Source of the DNA: Gadus chalcogrammus
Lineage: Eukaryota > Chordata > Actinopteri > Gadiformes > Gadidae
NCBI RefSeq assembly: GCF_026213295.1
Contig: NC_079420.1
Location: 11,862,151 to 11,926,150, forward strand
Reading direction: 5' to 3'
DNA: 64,000 nucleotides
In this document: in pieces, positions 57,900 through 64,000 of the stretch
Numbering within the stretch: the first letter of the stretch is position 1
Layout: the number at the start of each line of letters is the position of its first letter
Program-made: the position numbers and the translations under genes
Notes under the pieces: generated by a model
What the model was told of the DNA's origin: nothing
The model's input: only the letters and a program-made list of their open reading frames with translations
Database searches by the model: none

Positions 57900-58265
57900 C
57901 TGCTCCTCTACAGCCTCCTCCTCCTCAGGCTCCTCCCCTTCTACAGCCTCCTCCTCCTCAGGCTCCTCCCCTTCTACAGCCTCCTCCTCCTCCTCCTATA
58001 CAGGCTCCTTCTCCTCAGCCTCCTCCTCCTCCTATACAGGCTCCTTCTCCTCAGGCTCCTCCCCTTCTACAGCCTCCACCTATACAGCCTCCTCCTCCTC
58101 CTCAGGCTCCTCCTCCACTACAGCCTCCTCCTCCTCCTCCTCAGGCTCCTCCTCAGGCGCCTCCTCCACTACAGCCTCCTCCTCCTCCTCCTCAGGCTCC
58201 TCCTCCTCAGGCTCCACCTCCACTACAGCCTCCTCCACTACAGCCTCCTCCTCCTCAGCCTCCTC
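57900..58265. repeat. Compound CTCCTC / ACAGCCTCCTCC repeat
   Basis: About 15 units of ACAGCCTCCTCCTCCTCAGG type. On the minus strand part stays open as an acidic EEEAVVEEPEEE peptide that stops at GTATAG. With no splice context, it is treated as repeat. Confidence 0.9.
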
Positions 58266-58299
58266 CTCCCACGGGGCGGGAACGCTCTAGAGCTGGAGC

Positions 58300-58535
58300 A
58301 GATCCTATGTCAACCTGAAGGTCTCTGGTTCGAACCCCGGCTCCTCCTATCTGAGTAAGGAGATGCCCCTGAGCAAGGCAGCTCACCCTCACTGCTCCCG
58401 ACCGGCTGGCTGTTACCCTGCGTGGCCGACACCATTGTCGCTGTGCATGCCTGTGTAAATGTATTTATGAATGGGTGAATCAGTGTGGAGCGGCCATAGG
58501 GCAGAAGAACGCTTACTAAATGCAGTCCATAAAGC
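58300..58535 (+). repeat. tRNA-derived SINE
   Basis: Contains the B-box GGTTCGAACCCC followed by the conserved fish SINE text CCCCTGAGCAAGGCAGCTCA and CACTGCTCCCGACC, then GTGAATCAGTGTGGAG. The A-box side is degenerate and lies next to the CTCC repeat. Confidence 0.65.
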
Positions 58536-59405
58536 ACGTTCCAGATCAGGTCCTGGACCAGGTCTGTAGAAAGGTCTCAGGAAGGACACGGTGGTGCAGG
58601 ATGAAGACCTAGAGGGTTCCGATCTGATGAACCACGGAGACAGAAGAGGGCGAGGTCAGCAGACTGTCAAAGCTCTTTAATCAGATCACAGAAAACAGGA
58701 GATTGAAGCATTTCAAAGTGACATTTGACATAATCAAAATATATCGGTTGGGCAGGCGGGGCTGCCCCGTAAAGGTGGTGCTGATGGTGTTACTGTACCA
58801 TACACAGGTGGAGCTCTGACAGAAAGGCTTTTTAAAAGGTTCATTGGTCAAGTAATCAGGAAGAGCTCCCCCTCGCTGCAGGTCGACATTAAGAGCTTTT
58901 CTCAAACAGCTGCTGACCAAACGGAAAGTTCAAACTAAAATAAAGTCCAACATCATGGCTCCAACAAGGCGTGTCAACGACGCCTCACTCTGATAGGTCC
59001 TTTATACAAACACACGCGCACACACACACACACACACCTCAGCACCCACCCCCCTTAGCCTCGCAGCAACCAATCACAGACGACAAGCGCGTGTTCCTCC
59101 AGTGAGTCCAACTGACAGAAGACGGACCAGGTGGTCCGGGTCTCTTTGACCTCTGACCTCTCGCTCCCGACCACTCAACACACTTATTTACATACACACA
59201 TTTAAAACACACAACCTATCTCTCTTAATATTTTAGTTACACACAACTACGACACGCAGAGCCCGGGAGTTCTAGAGGCTGTGATTCGCTGCTCCGTCCG
59301 GCCTTAAATAAACATGGTTGTATGGTTAGAGCGTCAGCCCAATAAAAGAAGAACACACACACACACGCACACACTGGGCCCCTGGCGGTGTGTATGTGTG
59401 TGGAG
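58536..59405. other. Intergenic, no gene seen
   Basis: Between the SINE and the first hAT MITE. It contains a short CA run at 59008-59036. No exon was recognised. Confidence 0.4.
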
Positions 59406-59810
59406 TAGGGCTTTGACTTTTGCCCAAAAATCGTATTCGAAGTTTGTTTGTTTATTAATATATATTCGACATTTATTATTGATATTTTGACCATTAAATC
59501 CCTTCAGTAAGACCTGGATTGGGCTTTGCGAGGTTTGTTTACTGGTGTTGCTATGGTTACCGGTCTTGCACGTTCCAACGGTTATTAGGTTTCTAATAAA
59601 TCGCTGTCTAATCAATACTTCATTCACTGCCTCTTCCGTGGTCAATACAATATTATGAATGGACTGCGTCGGGTTGTCCGACGTCTCTCCCTCTTGGCCT
59701 GCCCATAACAGGTACGAGTATTAAGGGCTGCCTAATATTCGTTCGAATTTTGATTTATTTTTTGATATTCGAATTATATTCGAGTGACGAAGTTCGGGGT
59801 CAAAGCCCTA
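59406..59810. mobile_element. 405-bp hAT-type MITE, copy A
   Basis: The ends are TAGGGCTTTGACTTTTGCCC and the inverse TAGGGCTTTGACCCCGAAC, sharing TAGGGCTTTGAC. An exact 8-bp target-site duplication GTGTGGAG lies at 59398-59405 and 59811-59818. It has no transposase. Near-identical in text to copy B. Confidence 0.93.
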
Positions 59811-59862
59811 GTGTGGAGCGCAGCACACACACGGGGCCCTCGACGTTGTGGGGGCCCCTGGC

Positions 59863-60017
<155 letters not shown>

Positions 60018-60262
60018 AGCAGCAGAATGATTGAGTTCCACAATAAAAGTCCCTTTAACCCCCGTGACCCCAGAGCGTCACATGATTGACTCTCGGCATT
60101 CACAACCACCACAAGGCCTCTCTCAGAACCCCCCAGCACTGACCGCCCCAGCACTGACCGCTGTTGGACCAGTGCACAGACTGCAGCACAGGCCGTCCAG
60201 GTCTCTGGCCCCTGGTGCAGGGAGGGACCAGAGAGAGCAGGACTCCATCCAGGTAGAAGATG

Positions 60263-60268
60263 TTTAAT
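60263..60268 (-). terminator. Candidate poly(A) signal of ambra1
   Basis: ATTAAA on the minus strand, 117 nt past the ambra1 stop at 60385. Confidence 0.35.
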
Positions 60269-60384
60269 GTGGAATGCGTCGTCAGGCCGGGCGGTCCCGG
60301 GGGGATGGGGATGGGGGGAAAATCAAAGCAGCAACAGTCTTCTAGGAAGTAAGGCTTGGAGTGGCGAGGCGGCACCCAGATCCA

Positions 60385-63300
60385 CTACCTGCCGTAGGGG
60401 TCTCCATGGGGGAACCCTCCACTAGCAAGGCTGCTCCCCGGGGTCTGGGGGGCCCCCACCCTGGGGGGGTCCACTCTGGGGGGCTCTACCCTGGGGGGGT
60501 CCACTCTGTACCCCCCACTGAGGTCTGCCCTGGGGGGGTCTACCCTGTAGTCCACTCTGGGGGGGTCCACCCTGGGGAGGACGGGGCTGTGGAAGGAGGA
60601 GGTCTCTGAAGAGAAGAGCAGAGAAGACGAAGGTGGAGCTGCCACAGAGGAGTCTTCTACCGGCTCACCGAGGAACACACGGTCCACGTCTCCAGGGAGA
60701 GGGGTCCGTCCTGCTGCTGAAGAACCAGGCTGAGGGGGCGGTCCTGCGGTGGAGGGGCCCGGGGCCTCTGGGTGGGGGGTCTGAACTGCGGTGGAGGGGC
60801 CCGGGGCCTCTGAGTGGGGGCTCTTTTCTGCGGTGGAGGGGCCCGGGGCCTCTGGGTAGGGGGTCTGTCCTGCGGTGGAGGGGCCCGGGGCCTCTGGGTG
60901 GGGGGTCTGAACTGCGGTGGAGGGGCCCGGGGCCTCTGAGTGGGGGCTCTGTCCTGCGGTGGAGGGGCCCGGGGCCTCTGGGTGGGGGCTCTGTCCTGCG
61001 GTGGAGAGGCCCGGGGCCTCTGGGTGGGGGCTCTGTCCTGCAGTGGAGGGGCCCGGGGCCTCTGGGTGGGGGCTCTGTCCTGCAGTGGAGGGGCCCGGGG
61101 CCTCTGGGTGGGGGCTCTGTCCTGCGGTGGAGGGGCCCGGGGCCTCTGGGTGGGGGGTCTGAACTGCGGTGGAGGGGCCCGGGGCCTCTGGGTGGGGGGT
61201 CTGTCCTGCGGTAGAGGGGCCCGGGGCCTCTGGGTGGGGGCTCTGTCCTGCGGTGGAGGGGCCCGGGGCCTCGGGGTGGGCGCTGGGTCTGGCCCCGGCA
61301 GCGGTCTGGGACCCCCGGTGGATGCGGTGGCTGACGATGATGTTGTTCCCGAAGCCCCCCATGGAGGCCATGGTTGTGCTCTGCTCGCGCTGGACAACCG
61401 CCGTCATGCCCCCCTCCGCGATCAGCCGGCGGATCCGGGCCAGAGCGTCCTCCCCCGAGCCCGTCTCGGAGCCCTCGGGGCCCGCTGGAACAGAGGATCA
61501 CACACATGATATACACAAACACACACACACACACACACAACAGACACACACTTAAACAGACACACTTAAACAAACACTCACACACACTCACAATACATAC
61601 ATACATCCACTAAGAGACTAGTTACAAGGAGAGCAGAAACTAGTTACTAGTGGTACCAGGAGAGCAGAGACTAGTTCGCAGGAGAGCAGAGACTAGTTCG
61701 CAGGAGAGCAGAGACTAGTTCGCAGGAGAGCAGAGACTAGTTCGCAGGAGAGCAGAGACTAGTTAGCAGTAGTACCATTGAGGGTGTCAGTAGCTCCGCT
61801 GGTGCCTGCAGGTCCAGACCCTTCACCTGCAGGGAGAAGAAAACTATTTTACAAACTGTTCTACGGTCCTCAGCTTCTACATGTACTAAAAGTACCCGTC
61901 CTCAGGTTCTAGGGTACCTGCCGACCCAGTAAGTGTTTCTTGGTTCCGTCCAAGAGATGTTTCCCATATTCACCATTTCTACTGTTAAAACAGTCATACT
62001 GTACCTCATAGCAGAGATGGGAAAACACATTGATATGCTCGCTCTCTCCCAACACACTGATGTGCTCTCTCTCCCTCTCCCCAACACACAGAAGTGCTTT
62101 CTCTCCCTCTCCCCAACACACTGAAGTGCTCTCTCTCCCTCTCCCCAACACACTGATGTGCTCTCTCTCCCTCTCCCCAACACACTGAAGTGCTCTCTCT
62201 CCCTCTCCCCAACACACTGATGTGCTCTCTCTCCCTCTCCCCAACACACTGATGTGCTCTCTCTCCCTCTCCCCAACACACTGATGTGCTCTCTCTCCCT
62301 CTCCCCAACACATTGATGTGCTCTCTCCCTCACCAACACATTGAAACACACAAACACACACTAGGGCTTTGACTTTTGCCGAAAAAATCATATTCAAAGT
62401 GTTTATTAATATTTGAATATATTCAAATATTTATTAATAATATTTTGAACATTAAATGCCTTCAGTAAGACCTGGATTGGGCTTAGCGAGGTTTGTTTAC
62501 CGCGTTGATATGGTAACCGGTCTTGCGTGTTCAAACGGTTTATAAGGTTTCTAATAAATCGCTGTCTAATCAATACTTCATTCACTGCCTCTTCCGTAGT
62601 CATTACAATATTATGAATAGACTGCGTCGGGTTCTCCGACATCTCTCCCTCTTGGCCTGCCCATAACAGGTTTGAATATTAAGGGCTGCCTAATATTCAT
62701 TCGAATTTTGATTTATTTTCTGATATTCTAATTATATTCGATTAAGGAAGTTCGGAGTCAAAGCCCTAACACACACACACACACACACACGTTTAACCTC
62801 CATTATATACAGTCTATGTTAAGTCGCTCTAAGTTAAGTCGGTCTTTGTTAAGTCTATGTTAGGTCGTCTATGTTAGGTCGTCTATGTTAGGTCGTCTAT
62901 GTTAGGTCGTCTATGTTAGGTCGTCTATGTTAGGTCGTCTATGTTAGGTCGTCTATGTTAGGTCGTCTATGTTAAGTCTGTCTGTCTTAAGTCTATGTTA
63001 CGTCGCTCTGCGTTACGTCGCTCTGCGTTACGTCGCTCTGCGTTACGTCGCTCTGCGTTACGTCGCTCTGCGTTACGTCGCTCTGCGTTAAGTCTATGTT
63101 CAGTGTATTCCACTCACCTGTGGGTTCCCCCTGGGTGGAGGCGGTGGTGCTGAGCTGGGGTTCTGAGAGGTTGACCTCGGTCTGGGTCTCTGCGTTCTGC
63201 TGCTGGACCACTGGAGTCTGGGTTCCCTGTGATGTAACCGAGGGGGCGGGGTTTCTGGGCTGTAGACCAATGGCGTTCATCAGACCCATGTCCCGGTCCA

Positions 63301-63909
63301 ATCTCCAGCCAGAACGGTTGGGCCTGGGAAGACGAGCAGAACTTTAACGCGGAGCAGGGAGGACCCCACCCAGAGGAGGACACTACCCAGAGAAGGACAC
63401 CACTCAGTGTCTCCATCAGAGGACACCACCCAGAAGACACCACCCAGAGGAGGACACCCAGAGGACATGAAGGGAGGACATGGGTGGAGAAGGGCAACCA
63501 TCAAGAATTGGAGCCATTTAGATAATCCCATCCAACCTTTACCCCGGCGCCCTCGCCCATCCAACGTAAAGGCCCGCCCAGCCAAAGTTTAGCCCCGCCC
63601 ATCCAACAGTTCGCCCCGTCCATTCAAGGTTTAATCCCCGCCCATCCAAACTTTAGGCCCGCCTATCCAACATTCATTCCTGCCCATCCAACCTTTAGCC
63701 CGGCCCATCCAACAATAAACCCCGCCCATCCAACCTTTACCCCCGCCCATCCAACATGGCCGCTGGGTGAATGGGGGTCCCCTAAACCCCTCTGAGGTCA
63801 TTACCCAGGTCTGTCGGCGCTGCGGGGGCGCCCAGACCCCCCGTTGTTGACGGAGAAGAGCGGCTCGCTGCTCATCTCCCCCGGACTCTCCCCATCGCTG
63901 CGGTAGAAG
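60385..63909 (-). CDS. ambra1: AMBRA1, C-terminal part (last four coding exons)
   Basis: Minus-strand exons 63909-63805, 63323-63118, 61826-61776 and 61484-60385 join in frame (phases 2, 1, 1) and encode the last 486 residues; the 5' part, with the WD40 repeats, lies right of the window. AMBRA1 is a WD40 scaffold that activates the Beclin 1-VPS34 complex in autophagy and is a CUL4-DDB1 substrate receptor for cyclin D. Matches to the vertebrate protein are [40 protein letters not shown], and [20 protein letters not shown]. Both dynein light chain TQT motifs are present (SQGTQTPVV and NAETQTEV). After [11 protein letters not shown] the human tail is replaced by 13 copies of a 14-residue Pro-rich unit and a VDPPR-rich end. 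Confidence 0.95.
60738..61290 (-). repeat. Coding 42-bp repeat in the last ambra1 exon
   Basis: Thirteen units translate as [14 protein letters not shown] with few changes (HSEAPG, YPEAPG, AVQTP, AEKSP). All three minus frames and at least one plus frame stay open across the array because the unit has no stop in them. Only the frame continuous with GFGNNIIV is taken as protein. Confidence 0.97.
61640..61770. repeat. ~22-bp repeat at the donor of an ambra1 exon
   Basis: Six units of AGAGCAGAGACTAGTTCGCA begin within about 10 nt of the donor at 61775. Confidence 0.95.
62040..62345. repeat. ~33-bp minisatellite, ambra1 intron
   Basis: Nine units of CTCTCTCCCTCTCCCCAACA with CACTGATGTG, directly adjoining MITE copy B. 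Confidence 0.97.
62362..62768. mobile_element. 407-bp hAT-type MITE, copy B
   Basis: Same ends as copy A (TAGGGCTTTGAC with its inverse), flanked by ACACACAC on both sides (62354-62361, 62769-62776). The insertion target was therefore a CA array. It lies in an ambra1 intron. Confidence 0.92.
62860..63095. repeat. GTCTATGTTAGGTC and GCTCTGCGTTACGTC repeats
   Basis: Two adjoining 15-bp arrays run to about 23 nt from the ambra1 donor at 63117. Confidence 0.95.
63525..63770. repeat. CCCGCCCATCCAACCTTTA tandem repeat
   Basis: About 12 degenerate units of 18-20 bp in the ambra1 intron, followed by the next exon's donor side at 63804. Confidence 0.92.
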
Positions 63910-64000
63910 CTGGGGACCCAAACACATCAATACCAATAACAGATCACACACATCAATACAAATAACAGGAAACACCACAGGTCCATGCCCTCGTTAAAAG

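Noticed and set aside
57900..58265. Acidic coding exon (EEEAVVEEPEEE) on the minus strand
   Set aside because: No splice sites or conserved neighbours; it ends at a stop within the repeat and looks like simple CTCCTC expansion.
60633..61606. Several 190-313-codon frames on both strands over the ambra1 tail
   Set aside because: They are shadows of the 42-bp repeat; the accepted frame is continuous with conserved AMBRA1 sequence.

Overview
The window is vertebrate nuclear DNA, almost certainly from a ray-finned (teleost) fish. It holds intron-split genes with GT-AG junctions, very many CA/TG arrays and minisatellites, several short DNA transposons with clean target-site duplications, and recognisable vertebrate orthologues. 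The density of tandem repeats recalls cod-like fishes, but that is only an inference and the species cannot be fixed from this sequence.

Layout, left to right. (1) 1.2-7.7 kb, minus strand: three tandem members of a Myb/SANT-like (trihelix-type) DNA-binding family that share 94-nt and 88-nt domain exons. The first is incomplete; the other two can be read from start to stop. (2) 9.0-13.1 kb, plus strand: a Kir6-type inward-rectifier potassium channel in five coding exons (442 aa). (3) 13.5-15.2 kb, minus: a CD59-like GPI-anchored Ly6 protein (117 aa), tail to tail with the channel. (4) 16.8-22.9 kb, minus: prdm11, with a PR/SET domain spliced in frame to a 710-residue hAT-transposase-derived last exon. 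(5) 27.4-43.9 kb, minus: phf21a (BHC80) in 16 coding exons plus a 23-nt alternative microexon that would replace the second half of the AT-hook; its last exon carries a large VPxAQ repeat expansion. (6) 48.5-54.0 kb: a mobile-element island with a TTAA-flanked element and a 590-bp-armed inverted repeat. (7) 55.9-57.0 kb, minus: a muscarinic receptor, chrm4-like. (8) 60.4-63.9 kb, minus: the last four coding exons of ambra1; the 5' part lies beyond the right edge. PRDM11, PHF21A, CHRM4 and AMBRA1 also sit together on human 11p11.2, so this is a conserved block.

Main unexplained signal. In several genes the minisatellites are not placed at random within introns. They start at a splice site and copy it, with exon-edge bases, many times: the Myb gene 1 domain-exon donor, the Myb gene 2 last-exon acceptor, the Kir6 exon 3 and exon 5 acceptors, the phf21a exon 5 acceptor and the phf21a exon 8 donor. 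Minisatellite expansion has also entered coding sequence (the phf21a tail, the ambra1 tail, the Myb gene 3 tail and the stop codon of Myb gene 2). The most interesting regulatory call is the phf21a microexon, which carries the signature expected of a neural SRRM4-type exon.

Limits: all exon models come from reading splice sites and matching remembered family sequence, with phases checked arithmetically. No alignment, transcript or database search was possible.
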